Assembly: GCA_025765615.1 (NCBI GenBank)
Contig: JAIVFJ010000123.1
Location: 62,001 to 126,000 of the forward strand
Length of the DNA: 64,000 nt
Source of the DNA: Zopfochytrium polystomum
Taxonomy: Eukaryota; Chytridiomycota; Chytridiomycetes; Chytridiales; Chytridiaceae
Direction: 5' to 3'
Shown: piece by piece, positions 35,756-46,622 of the stretch
Position numbering within the stretch: the first letter of the stretch is position 1
Layout: every line of letters starts with the position of its first letter
Translations under genes and position numbers: made by a program
Notes under the pieces: model-generated
The model's database searches: none
What the model was told of the DNA's origin: nothing
Seen by the model: only the letters and a program-made list of their open reading frames with translations

Positions 35756-37089
35756 CGTTGTTGTTGGCCCTGGGGAGTGAGTGGGAAATCTTCCTTTCGA
35801 TTCTCCCGATCGCGAATTGTTGGGGGCCGGCGGGTGGCGCTTCCTGATTGGACCAGCCACACACCAGCCACAGACCCAGCCACGTCACCTCCCCCACACT
35901 GGATACTATCGCCCCTTTGTGCTGCCGAACGCCTCGCCCGAGACAAGGGCACCCAGCGCCGTCGCATCGACGAGCCCGTTAGAACAATCCGCAGAGCCGG
36001 TGCATCGCCCCAGCGCCAGAGAAACTTTCGAGGGTGCTCAGCACCACTCCTGGGTGCGGGGACGAAGGAAGCGGAGGAGGTGCACGCATGGAGGTGTGCG
36101 TTCAGTGGGCATGTCGAGCTTCGAGAAGTCCATCAAGGCAGTCGTGGCAGTCGATAGCATCAGCGATCTGAGGAGGGGTGCGAAAAAGCGCGTTGCCGTA
36201 AACTTTACAGAAACTCCAGCAAGGTGTCCACCACAGCTGGTTGGTATGAATATGTATTCTGTTGAAGAATATATGATCACTGTAGAGCAGAATGAGATTT
36301 CATTGAAGTGTGTGCGGGATAAATTGTCACAGGAACGCGTTCAACTCCACTATTGCCACTTCCTTTTCCGGCAGGGACTATCGATTCGACGGAAGCGTCG
36401 CTCGTTTTGCCATTCAGCGGCGCCAAGTCGACTATCCGCCACCGTTCAGAAAATGCCTGACCACCTGCACTCAAAGCATTGTTCACCGCCTCCCGCGAAT
36501 ACTTGATTTCGAGACCACTGTAAGCTTACTACCAACTGGGGCCATGGACGGGCTGTGGTGGGTGGGCGGCAAGAAGAAATTGTTGACTTGTCTGTCTTCG
36601 CAATACGTGACGAAGCAGGACCGAACGACGTTGTGGAAGCCTGGCGCATAGCTCCCTAACCCCTGGCGGAAGATGGGTGTGCGATCCCATGCCAAAAGTA
36701 GCGGCTCACTGGGATGGGATGGAGCAGGATGGGACGACGTGGGGCGTGGGGTGTGGGACGACGGGACAACAGGGGGCGACAGTCGTGTGACAAGAGTGTA
36801 TTGAACTTCCAGGAGGAAGAAAACAACCAACGAACAACGAGCAGGGAAGAAAAGCAGCGCCCGCGGCTGCTTTGTTGCGGACACTGCGGCGGCGGCATGG
36901 GGTTCCGCCCGACTTTTTGGCGGGCCGAGAGCACTGAGGACAAGGAAACAACAACGAGCAAAGCGCAGCTAGGAGGCATCGACGGCCGAGCAAGCTTCCA
37001 TTCACAAGCGCGTTGCTGTTTGTAACCTTTCTCGGACTCGCCAAATTCGAGGTGTGCATTATTGTTTGGTCATAACAATCCCACACCGT
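35756..37089. other. intergenic with a repeat-gene relic
   Basis: Minus-strand 36540-36390 reads GLEIKYSREAVNNALSAGG, resembling the end of a WWKDSGL unit, so another relic of that family is likely. No other feature seen. Confidence 0.4.
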
Positions 37090-37586
37090 CTCCGTGTGAT
37101 TAGAAATTCAGCATTGGGGGTTTCTTGGCACAGGTCAATAATTGGAGACGTCGTGTGCTTGGAAATTCAGCATACAATGTCAATGACAAAATGACATTGC
37201 TTTTCGCCCGCGTGCCCGCCGCGCCGGCAGAGGCAGAGGGAGGTCCCAAAATGAAAGAGAGAAAAAAAAGGAAAAATTGTCACGTCGGGGCAGTCGTCCC
37301 ATCTCCGCTCGGATTCCAATCGTTTCACTCTCTGTCTCTCTTGTCTCCCTCAAAAGCGGATTTCACAATCCCACCCAAACGGGAAATGAACAAATTAAGA
37401 AAGGGAGGGGATTTCACTTCACTGCACCCCAAGCGCGTCTCCTCGCAAAAGCACATTTTGCGTGTCCCTCCGCATTTCGTCCGTCCGCGACCTTCCCATT
37501 ATTATTGCCATGACATTGTGCGCTCAATTTCTAATCACACACGCCAAGAAACCCCAACGCTGAATTGAATTTCTAATCACACGGAG
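37090..37586. mobile_element. 497 bp MITE-like element with inverted ends
   Basis: Left end CTCCGTGTGATTAGAAATTCA followed by (gc)ATTGGGGGTTTCTTGGC; right end is the reverse complement (GCCAAGAAACCCCAA ... TGAATTTCTAATCACACGGAG) over about 45 bp with few changes. A subrepeat of the same motif lies just inside both ends (around 37155 and 37522). No coding capacity, so a non-autonomous DNA element is likely. I could not find a clear target-site duplication. Confidence 0.7.
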
Positions 37587-37717
37587 GATGAAAAAAACCT
37601 TGACGTGCAATGGTGTTTCAGTTTGACGGAGCATCAAATCAAATTGGATTTAGACACTGTGTGGGCCACCATTGTTAGCAACTGGAACAATCCCACCCCG
37701 AATTTGGCGCGTAACTA

Positions 37718-37727
37718 TTTATAAATA
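37718..37727 (+). promoter_or_regulatory. TATA box of the glutathione transferase gene
   Basis: TTTATAAATA about 120 bases before the ATG at 37844, with a CA/CT-rich 5' UTR between. Confidence 0.5.
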
Positions 37728-37843
37728 CCCAGCCGGACCAACACACACACACTCTCTCTCTCACTCACGCACTCGCAACAACTCCCACGCCCAAGCACCA
37801 AAACACCCAGCAACAATCACCCCAAGCACCCGCCTGTCCCATC

Positions 37844-39098
37844 ATGGCCCCCGCTGCCGTCGACTACGCTGCCGTCAGCACCGACCCTGCCTACAACAAC
37901 TCCCTGCCGCATGCGCCGTTTGCCGACGACAAGCCAACCCTGTTCTCGAACAATCGTGAATATTCCATCATTCATTCACTCGTCCCCACTTCCCTTTGTC
38001 CTCTCTCAGCGTCCGTCTCTCGACTCTCAATCTAACCTTCCCCTCCTCCTTGCAACACACTCAACTCACACCACACTCCCAGTCTGCCCCTTTGCCCAGC
38101 GTGCCAACCTCGCCCTACTCGAGTCCGGCATCCCCTTCCAAAAAGTGGAAATCAACCCGCAGAGCAAGCCGTCGTGGTACAACACCGAGGTCAACCCCCG
38201 CTCAAAGGTTCCGTCCATGAAGGACCCGCAGGTTGACTCGGTCCTCGTCGAGAGCGCACTCCTCACTGAGTACGTCGCTGAAAAGTACGCCCAGAGGTGA
38301 GTTTCGCGGGGTTGGGGCATGAAGAAAGGAGAGAGTGTGATTGAGCGCACGGTGGCCCCCACCACCTTTTGCGAACCTGTGTGCAAACTGTTTAAAACCC
38401 TCGCCGCCCTGTCCAGCCTGCTTCCACCCACCCCGCACGCCCGCTACCTCGGCCGCCTCCTTGCGGACGTGCAGTCGAACATCAATGTCTCGCCCCATGC
38501 GCCAACGGCAACTGACACCCACTCCAACAGTTCACAGGCATCCTCGCCCAGGGCTCCGAGACCGGCCCGTTCCTCGTAGGGGACAAGCTCACTGTCCCCG
38601 ATCTGATTACCATCCCCTTCCTCGCCCGCACCGTCTGGCTGTACGACTACTTTGTCGGAGAGGACCTGGTAGAAAAAATAATCGATTCATCCACCTCCCA
38701 TAATGTGCTGACCGTTCCTTCAAAACCCCGTGGGAAAAAGGTCCCCAGGACCCCAGAGTTTGCGCGCTTTTGGGCGTGGTTCGACGCTGTCTCGTCCCGC
38801 CAAAGCTTCAAAGAGACATTCCCGGCTATCGAGGTAAACCAAATCGACCCTCCCCTCCCCCTCCCCCCCCTTCCCCACTCGCGAGTACTACCGACGCTCG
38901 CTGACTCGCCCCCTCCCCATCTCCACGGAACCCGCTTACACACACGCACTCACCCACTCACTAACACACACACAAAACTTTCCTCGTCGCCGTCCGCAGG
39001 TACTCGGAGAGGTCATGTCCGCCATCGGCTGGGGCTTTGTGCGACCTGCCGCCGAAAAGAAGCGTGCTGTCGCTGCCGCGGCGAAGGCGGTTGCGTGA
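37844..39098 (+). CDS. glutathione S-transferase, omega-class-like
   Basis: Six exons: 37844-37955, 38083-38296, 38417-38486, 38531-38668, 38741-38833, 39000-39098; all junctions GT-AG and in frame, 241 aa. The N-terminal thioredoxin fold carries LCPFAQRANLALLE with the omega-type cysteine near residue 39, then INPQSKPSWY and SKVPSMKD (cis-Pro after Val), and VESALLTEYVAEKYAQ. The helical domain has ETGPFLVGDKLTVPDL and RTPEFARFWAWFDAV. It would use glutathione in thiol-transfer or dehydroascorbate-type reduction in the cytosol. Identity is firm; the precise substrate is not. Confidence 0.87.
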
Positions 39099-39589
39099 AA
39101 GACGCCTCTTGGCGCCCCCGGGGTTGGGGGATGGCGATTCGTTTTTCTTTCCTGTGCAGAATGAAGCATGTCCGAAAAACAAAGAAAAGGGGTGGGGGAC
39201 CAACAGCTCGCTCTGCGGTCTGGGTTCGGCGTGCATGTTTGTGGGACGGGACGCTGGCGGTTGCCGGGGGCTTTCCGGTGGGGTTGAATAGGAATGCTTC
39301 TTCAAATATTTCTATTTTTCTTTCTTTTTGGAGGAAAGTTGGCTTCTTGGGGGCGGGTCCTGAGTTGCGTGGACCTCCCTCGTACACGCTGACTACGTCC
39401 AAACAGTTTTTAGATTGGCGCCGACGTGAGCCACACGCAGTGGCTCACAAGATTGTGCCAATGTTTTTGCCACAATGACAGTCTCTGCTCAAACACACTC
39501 AATAATTGCAGTACAGACACGAAACTCAGCTCAGTTACTCTCAGAGATCTGCACTATCAGCTGCTTAAGTGCCACAGCCATACTGTACA
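39099..39589. other. intergenic
   Basis: No gene or RNA supported. Confidence 0.4.
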
Positions 39590-41237
39590 TATTGTCCAAG
39601 AGGCAGAGTTGAACGTGCGACCATCCGAGATCGCCGGTAGGCTCCGGCACGCGGACCTCCTGAGCTTCCGCCGCGCCTGCAGGCTGTTCGCTCAAGTCGC
39701 CGACCCGCTGGCATTTGCCGCCGTCCAGATCGCGTTCCCGGTCAAAACTGGGCTGGACACGATCCTGTGCCGCTTCGGCCGCCACGTCAGGCGACTCGAT
39801 CTCACGTCGACGCGCTCGGTGCTGACGATCCCAAACCAGACGACAGGCTCGTCGCCTCCAAGGACCCCGTCGTCGCCAAGTGGGGTGCGGCACTTGACCA
39901 CCGTCGAGTACATCCACTGCAAGTTTGACTGCTCCTTCGGTCGCGCTGGCATGGTCCTCAATGAACTCCCCACCCCATCGAAAGTGGAAACGATCTGATT
40001 GGAGCCGTACACCGTGGCGTTCAACTCGAACCTCCGCCTCGACTCGGCCATGATTCGCCACATCAAGCGGTTCGTCAACCGTCGCTGACCGACGCCCAGC
40101 ATACCGCACTGCCGCCAATGAAGGGCTACACCGTGGCTACACCACCGCCGTGGCAACTGCCCCACAAGGAGATCGTCTCAAAGTTCATCAACCGGTCGTC
40201 CACGCAGACCTTCTGTGCTTCCGCCGAGCGTACAACTATTCGCCCAAGTCGCCGACTTGTTCGCGTTCGCCGGCGTCGAACTTGCATTCCTGCTAAGAGC
40301 CCCGCTGAACCCGATCCTGCGTGGCGTCGGTCGCCATAGCAGGAGACTCGATCTAACGGCGATGGCATGGCGGCGGGGTTAGTCTTGGTTGGTTGCACGT
40401 CCGTCGCCACCAAGGACCCCTCACCATCGAGTGGGTGCGGCACCTGACCGGCGTTGAGTCCATTCACTACTTTAAGTTCGACAAGGCGGCAAAGGCGTCA
40501 TGTAAGTGCTGCCGCTGTCGATGGAAGTCATGAAGGAACGAGCTCAGAGTTTTTTCGGCGGTCAGAGCCGATCAGGAAGTTTGGGATGACTGGCGATCGC
40601 TCCTTGTGTTTGGAGGAATGGTGTTTTCAATTTGATTGCAGTTCGTTGAGGAACCCGTCAATGTTACCAGCTCGAGTGTCGTGCTCGCTCGACTGATGCG
40701 GCCTTAGCTCCGTCAATTCGAGGCTACGCGCAGCACCGCTCATGACCTTGAGATAAGCACGCTGCATCTGCAGAGCAAGCTGTTCCCCAACAGCCTCAGT
40801 CCAGCGGGAGAAGAAACAGACGGAGGCGGCTCCGCCGAGAACGACGAGGAGGAACCCGTCATCGTCAGCCACCTCAGCGCGACGGCAGCGGCTCTCCTGT
40901 CGGAGCAGCTTGCGCCAAACGTGACTTCCGCAAGCATCGACTTTCGTGCACACCGGAACTTCGAGACACCCGAGTACGAGAGGCGCGGGTGGTCCGACGA
41001 AGGTACCATCGTGATCAAGCCCTGCGAAGACATGGACGATGCGAGCGCCGCCGAAGCGAAATACCACTGGCGGCGGACCATGGCGGAGCTCTGGCGCGCG
41101 CTAACCGCAAACCGCTCGATCCGGAGCCTCGAGATCCGATCACTCCCTCCCAACACCACGACCAGGTGGCTCGGGGACGATTGGTCGGTCTTCATCGGCC
41201 GTCTGGAGCGGCTGTCGATCCCAATGTGGGGCTCCGG
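39590..41237 (+). pseudogene. tandem F-box/LRR relics
   Basis: Three pieces of the same family as 18920-20377. At 39590-39998 an F-box-like part (RLRHADLLSFRRACRLFAQVADPLAF) ends in a stop. At about 40140-40510 a frameshifted second copy (LFAQVADLFAFAGVELAF...GRHSRRLDLT) matches the first. At about 40700-41237 a later segment (HWRRTMAELWRALTANRSIRSLEIRSLPPN) matches the middle of the intact protein. It stops where the 41240 dispersed repeat begins. Confidence 0.68.
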
Positions 41238-41239
41238 GG

Positions 41240-41645
41240 AGTATGTGTGACTAAGTCAAAGCAAAGAAGACGACGGACTGCAATCAGATAATTCGAGTGG
41301 GATTTACGAGCGCTGTCAGTCTTGCTGGAGGCGTGGGGCGACGATACTTCAATTGTGCGTCTACTCAGGCCATGTGGGGTTTGGTGTCCGTGTGAAACGC
41401 GCAGGCGCTGAATGTATTGGATTCCAAAGGGAGAGGAGACACTTCTCTGAAGGCGATGGGGTGCATCTTTGTTGTGCAAATAGTTGGTGCGAGCGTGTGC
41501 CCGGGTACGTGGCGTGTCTACAAAAATCGGTTCCGCTGCGGGAAACATAACTGTAATCGCTTCATCTTGTCCTTACAACCAAAGACCGCAACACGGAAAG
41601 GCATTTGCGCCAAGATTTGTTCAAGAAATCGAAAACAAAGAATAA
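41240..41645 (+). repeat. dispersed repeat, copy 1
   Basis: About 400 bp beginning GTGACTAAGTCAAAGCAAAG, homologous in the same orientation to 45418-45745. Recognisable blocks include AGAAGAC(G/A)(A/T)CGGACTGCAAT, GGGGTTTGGTG(T/C)C(C/T)GTGTGAA and GAGGACACTTCTCTGAAGG. The first copy truncates the F-box relic upstream, so it appears inserted there. No coding potential seen. Confidence 0.75.
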
Positions 41646-41761
41646 AGAAAAAAGACCATAAATTGGGCGACAATGAACAAACTCGTCGTCATCGTGCGAG
41701 GAAGGAAAACAAAACTTTGAGTCCCACACAAAATCCAAAATCAACCCATTTCAAACTCAAG

Positions 41762-42988
41762 TTACATTTTGCTGGTGTCGGGATATGCTGTTCCAGTTTT
41801 TCCGGCAGTAGGTTTGACTATCATTGGGATAGATCCTTTGCCGCTGACTTTGACGGTTGCCTCAGTTGAATCGCTCGTTCGACCGTGGACATACGACTGT
41901 ACGTAGTTCAGTAAAAAGGTGGTGCCGTGAGAATGAGGATTTCGCCAGACTGGACTTCCTTTCTCCGTGCAGAAGCTCCGAAACGCAAGAGGGAGGGAAA
42001 GACAGCTCACAGACTTACTTGCAGGACAGCGCTGTTGACCTGCCTTTTAGAGTACCCCTGCTTCTGGCTGACGTTAGGCAGGCGCGGATCCACCGTGCTG
42101 TGATCTCCTGGCGCCAAGAACACGGATTTTTGGGCACCAAGGGTATTTTTTCCTTTAACCCTCCAACCTTTGATATCGACGAAGGCAGTGCCGCCAGGCT
42201 TGACATCGGCGGACTTGACGCTGTATGGCCTGGTGCTTACTGCTTTGAAGGAGTCTGTGTCGTAGTAGTGGCCACCCTGGACCGGTTTGGCCCCCATCTT
42301 GCGATTACATGTGGAACGTGTGTTTGTAAAGAAGCGATGTAATGTTCGTGTGTGCAGTATGTGTATAAGTCGCGTGAGTATCAACTAACTGTGGAAACCC
42401 GACAAGGACCTTTGTAACGTGATTCTTGAAATCTTTCCACTGCCCTTTAACGGCTGGGTCTTTTTCAATATCCCCTTTGAGACGAGCCGCCGCTGTTTTG
42501 TGGGCATCCTTGGCGTCCAGCCGCTGGTTGTGCTCCGCCGTCCGCTGTGCTTTCGCTCCACCTGGCGCAGCCTCCCTGTCCTTTTCCTCTAGGTAAATAG
42601 AGCAGAGAAGTGGGCGATCGCCTCCCACCGCCCCGACCCTCCCCGTCTTCTCTCCTCCACATCAATAAAGCGTTCCACCTAACTGCCTGTTTCTTGTCTG
42701 CCTTCTGCTGTGATCGCTCGGCACGCTGGTTCTGCAGACCCGCAGGGTCGGCCTGTGCTGCCTGCTGTTGAGCGGCACCGGCGGCCTTGTTCGCGGCAGC
42801 GTGAACACTGTCGTTTGCTTTCCGCTCGCTCGCTTTCGCGGCGGTCGCGGTTTTCTGGTTGGGAGCTTGATGAAACAGCGTAAGAGATGAAACACGTTGG
42901 GTTGTGAGTGTTTTCGGTGTGTGGGAAGGAGGTGAAGGGCCGCGGGAAAGCAATACTTACTCTTGCCTCGACGAAAGATCCTTGGCAT
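41762..42988 (-). CDS. hypothetical protein with C-terminal SKM (possible peroxisomal signal)
   Basis: Five exons predicted: 42988-42961, 42865-42684, 42586-42410, 42297-42019, 41896-41762, frame continuous, 266 aa; the 42586 acceptor, 42684 donor and last acceptor are the least certain. The start MPRIFRRGK is basic; then comes a long Ala/Gln/Lys-rich, helical region (KASERKANDSV... AERSQQKADKKQ), followed by a folded-looking part (VQGGHYYDTDSFKAV, SVKSADVKPGG, VFLAPGDHSTVDPRLPN). The last three residues, Ser-Lys-Met, fit the type 1 peroxisome targeting signal. Family not recognised, function unknown. Confidence 0.55.
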
Positions 42989-43850
42989 GCCTCCTCCTCG
43001 ATCGCCCTGAAGATCCGCTTCGGCTGCTCTACGGCGACCGACGATCGCGGGATCGTGCAGACCCGAGTGTCTATCGTGCGATGTTGCCGAGACTCCTCGT
43101 ACTCCGCACCCACCGCCGCCGCCGTCGCAGAGGAACAGTGCGAGCAGGGCCTGAACAAGGACAAGAGCAAGATGCAGGCTGTGGCCGACGTGCATGGCGA
43201 AGTGACGACTTTTCGTGAAGGTCACTCGGCTGCTGAAAGCGCCGAGGGGGCCCGCATATTTCTGTCTCTTGGAAGAGGGAGAGCGAGAGCAGAGCAGCAG
43301 CAATTCCGCTTGGCGTGCGGTGGCGTTGGAGGTCGTAGACACGATTTCCAAAAGAGGGAAATCCGGTGCCAACCCGGCCGTCGGCCGGTCCGACAGATCG
43401 GCGGCGAAGGCATCAAGCACTTTTGGGCGGTGGCTACACGCTTCCAGGCCTTCCAGCCTTTGGATTAGGTTGCCCTTGCCGCCCCGCCAAGAGGAGGTGG
43501 ACGTGGCCAAGGTGTCGCGGCTCTTCTACCCACCCCACTTCCCTTCACCTAGTGTTTTAATCGCAGCTCGATGTGCTACCCCCCGCTCATTTCTGCAAAA
43601 GCGGCAGTGAGACCGGGACCTGGGATCCGTCTGGGATCGGGATGAGCGCACCATTCGCCGCGGTGCCATCATATGATTGTTCTCGCAGAGGCAGGAGCAT
43701 GCGGTAATTCCGCAGTGGCCTGGGTGGCGTCGGAGTAATCCCCGCAGACACGAAATCCCGCTGCGAGAGGCGCAGTCCAGATGGGAGGCTGAGCGTAAAT
43801 ATTCCTTTTTTGGATTGGACAGTCCTTCGAATGGAAACAAGGGAAATCCG
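42989..43850. other. intergenic
   Basis: No supported gene in this interval upstream of the first micro-exon gene. Confidence 0.4.
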
Positions 43851-43869
43851 GTGGTGGAGCGGAAAACCC

Positions 43870-43927
43870 GGACCGGTCGGCGAAGCCAAAACACTTTAGC
43901 TTGGGCGGCGCCGCGAGGGCTGAGCCC

Positions 43928-43985
<58 letters not shown>

Positions 43986-44010
43986 ACTCTCTGCACCTTA
44001 TAAAGGCAGG
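43870..44010 (+). promoter_or_regulatory. shared promoter module of micro-exon gene A
   Basis: CCGGACCGGTCGGCGAAGCCAA...CACTTT, then GGCTGAGCCCACACA running into a (CA)n tract (43926-43985), then CTTATAAAGG (TATA-like, about 43997-44006) and GCAGGCCACTGTCGC. The same order occurs at 46375-46515 and, weaker, at 9670-9750. Conservation outside the coding region suggests a promoter. Confidence 0.6.
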
Positions 44011-44136
44011 CCACTGTCGCAGCCGTCACATTCGTCCGCAGACTCACACACACACACATACACAAACACCCACATTCACACCCCTTCACTGCTCGCAACT
44101 TCCTCGCCTCGCCCGACTCGGACCAAGACCAAACCG

Positions 44137-44231
44137 ATGATCGCCCGCTCTTTCACGCTCGGACTCGGACTCCTCGTCCTCGTTCTTCTCCTGTCCGCAT
44201 CATTCGGCAGCTTTGCACGTGAGCACCCACC

Positions 44232-44263
<32 letters not shown>

Positions 44264-45313
44264 CCTTGTAGCAAGCCATCTGATATACCTGCTTTCGAAG
44301 CCGTCTCAAAAAACTTAATTGGCGTCAGTACTAAGGGCATAGGGCCAGGTTAGCCTCTTTTAAAGTCCCGCGTAGACTTTCTTGCACAATACTGACCCAA
44401 TTTTTGTTTCCCAAATGTGCATTGGCTAGCATCTAAGCCAAACGGCAAGTTCGCTTTTAGATCCCCCTGACTACCGACCCATCATGCAAAGTGTTTTGAT
44501 CGCAAGTCTTTGTACTTCCTATCCCCTCAATGCAGTGGGTGCTAGCAAAAGTGAGCGCGTGCCAATGTTTTGAAATCGTCACCTGCTGACCTGCTCTCCA
44601 AGTCCCAAGAAACTTGATGGGAGTCGGCCCAGGTAATAACCAGGAAGCCTCCCTCGATGGCTTCAAACCCTCCATCCGAATTGCAGCCCGCCTACTTTGA
44701 GTCCCAAGCAGACGTTCTGCCCCTTTCCCCCGTTTCTTTTCGCAAATCTAATGCACAATCCCCCCATTGTCGATCAGGCACTGGATTTAAGCCAGGCAAG
44801 TTGTCCTCGCTCGCTTTCGCAAAACAATTTTTGACCGCCTTCTTCATGCGTAGTGATCGGCGTCGCGTTTCCCGCTCGTGAGTAGATCCCGATCAGATTG
44901 AAACTGTGGTTTACTTTGCTAATCGCAGCTTTCTCCCCCAAATTCGCCTTGGCTAGTGTCGAAGGCAAACGGCAAGTTCGATTTTACTTTTCCTTTCTCA
45001 CATCCATGTTCTAATACTTTTGTAACAGGAGGCGGTGGTAAGTCGCTTTGCTGTACGGGATGTCTTGTCTCTTCGACAAATCTCTCACTCGTTCAAACAT
45101 TCTCATCGCTTCAGGAGGGAAAAGTGGAAGGGTGAGTCTCGGTTCATTCTCATTATTACCGCAAGATTACATTCTAACTTTTTTTTGAACGAAAAGAGCC
45201 GACGATGATGCTGACTTCGCGAATTCGCCGTCCCACTTTTTCTCTGTTTTTTCTTCCTGTTTGTGCATGCTTATTTCGTCCAGCTCTCCAAATATATTAC
45301 CGAACGTGAATGA
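44137..45313 (+). CDS. micro-exon gene A: small secreted peptide
   Basis: Ten predicted exons: 44137-44218, 44301-44327, 44430-44444, 44536-44550, 44603-44632, 44778-44795, 44957-44971, 45029-45037, 45115-45131, 45284-45313; 85 aa. Exon 1 encodes almost only a signal peptide (MIARSFTLGLGLLVLVLLL). Internal exons of 27, 15, 15, 30, 18, 15 and 9 nt are all multiples of 3 and start and end in phase 1; the 17 nt one closes at phase 0. Three introns use GC donors (GCAAGTT, after 44444, 44795 and 44971). The mature peptide has repeated SK-N and (R/K)NL(M/I)GV elements and a Gly-rich end, with no known family. Paralog of gene B at 46623. Each exon is too short for certainty alone, but all ten junctions keep frame without a stop. 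Confidence 0.62.
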
Positions 45314-45417
45314 CGTTTTTGATCTGGGAGGTCGGGGGAGTGAGATTAATGGGCGAGGAGAAGTACTCTGCAACGAGAAGCTCAAAGATTCCCCAAGTGC
45401 AACGAGCATCGAGGGAG

Positions 45418-45745
45418 TGCGCGTGATTAAGTCAAAGCAAAGAAGACGTCGGACTGCAATCCCATGATTCGAGTGCAATTCACGAGCGCTATCAGCGACT
45501 ATATTTTCAGTTGTGCGTCTGCTCATACCATGTTGGGGTTTGGTGCCTGTGTGAAACGCGCAGATACCAATGTCTTAATTCCTAATGGAGAGGACACTTC
45601 TCTGAAGGCTTCGCAGTGGTACCGGCGTTTGCCCGGGTTTGTGGTGAATCAAAAAAATTGTGCAGCAGGAAACACAACTGCATCCTTGTCCTTGCAACCG
45701 AAGACGAGAAGATTTGCTCAAGCAATAGAACAGACAAAGAATACC
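45418..45745 (+). repeat. dispersed repeat, copy 2
   Basis: Second copy of the 41240-41645 sequence, beginning GTGATTAAGTCAAAGCAAAG and ending near ACAAAGAATA, with short deletions relative to copy 1. Confidence 0.75.
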
Positions 45746-46370
45746 AAAATGACATCGACAGACTTGAAGCTGTAAGGCCAAGCGTTGACTACCTCGATGG
45801 ATTGTTTTCAACAAGCGTTGTGGCCGCAGCAGTCCCGAACCGAAGTACGCATTTGGCAGAATACTTTTTCTTTTATTTTCATTCAATCAAAATATTTAAA
45901 AGGGTCTGTCTGTCTGCATGCCTGTTATCCAGTGCTTGCCCAAATGCCAGCCCGATTGACAAACAACCAGAATTACAAGGTTGAACCAATCAATCAATAT
46001 GAATGTACCAGGATACATAAATTCAAGGTTGGCTTGTCATTACACTAAATTGGTAAGCATTCTCCACCACAACGCAAGCGAAACCAACTAAAAATAAAAT
46101 AATAATAATGATAAATACAAATAAATCAAAATAAAGAAGCGAAAGAAGCGATTGATTGGCAACAGCGTGAATTTCCTTTTTGGCCCGTCAAGAGAGTTAC
46201 TTGGGATGTGTTTAATAAATCGCGAGTCTGAATTTCCTCTGTCGGAAGCGGTCTTCTTGCTACAGCCAGCATCAAAACTGACTGTTGCGTGAAGAGACTG
46301 CCTCCGACAGAGGTGCTTGACGGATTCGCGACCCAACCGCGAACACCGCTTGTTCCTGTGGCGGCCGGAC
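45746..46370. other. intergenic
   Basis: No gene supported between the second repeat copy and the gene B promoter. Confidence 0.4.
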
Positions 46371-46374
46371 CGCC

Positions 46375-46439
46375 GGCGAAGCCAAGGCACTTTCCGCTCG
46401 CCGCACGAGACACAACGCCGCAGGGCGGCTGAGCCGACA

Positions 46440-46500
<61 letters not shown>

Positions 46501-46515
46501 TAAAAGCAGGCCACC
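46375..46515 (+). promoter_or_regulatory. shared promoter module of micro-exon gene B
   Basis: CCGGACCGCCGGCGAAGCCAAGGCACTTT, GGCTGAGCCGACA, a long (CA)n tract (46440-46498), CTTAAAAGCAGGCCACC (TATA-like). Same order as at 43870-44010. Confidence 0.6.
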
Positions 46516-46622
46516 GTCACCGTCGTCCGCACACACCCGCTCACACACACACGCACGCCCACTCTCACATTCGAATTCACATTCGCTGCTCGCCTCGTCC
46601 GACTTGGACCAAGACCAAAACG

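Noticed and set aside
43926..43985. Telomere-like repeat
   Set aside because: It is a (CA)n microsatellite with a few interruptions, not TTAGGG-type.
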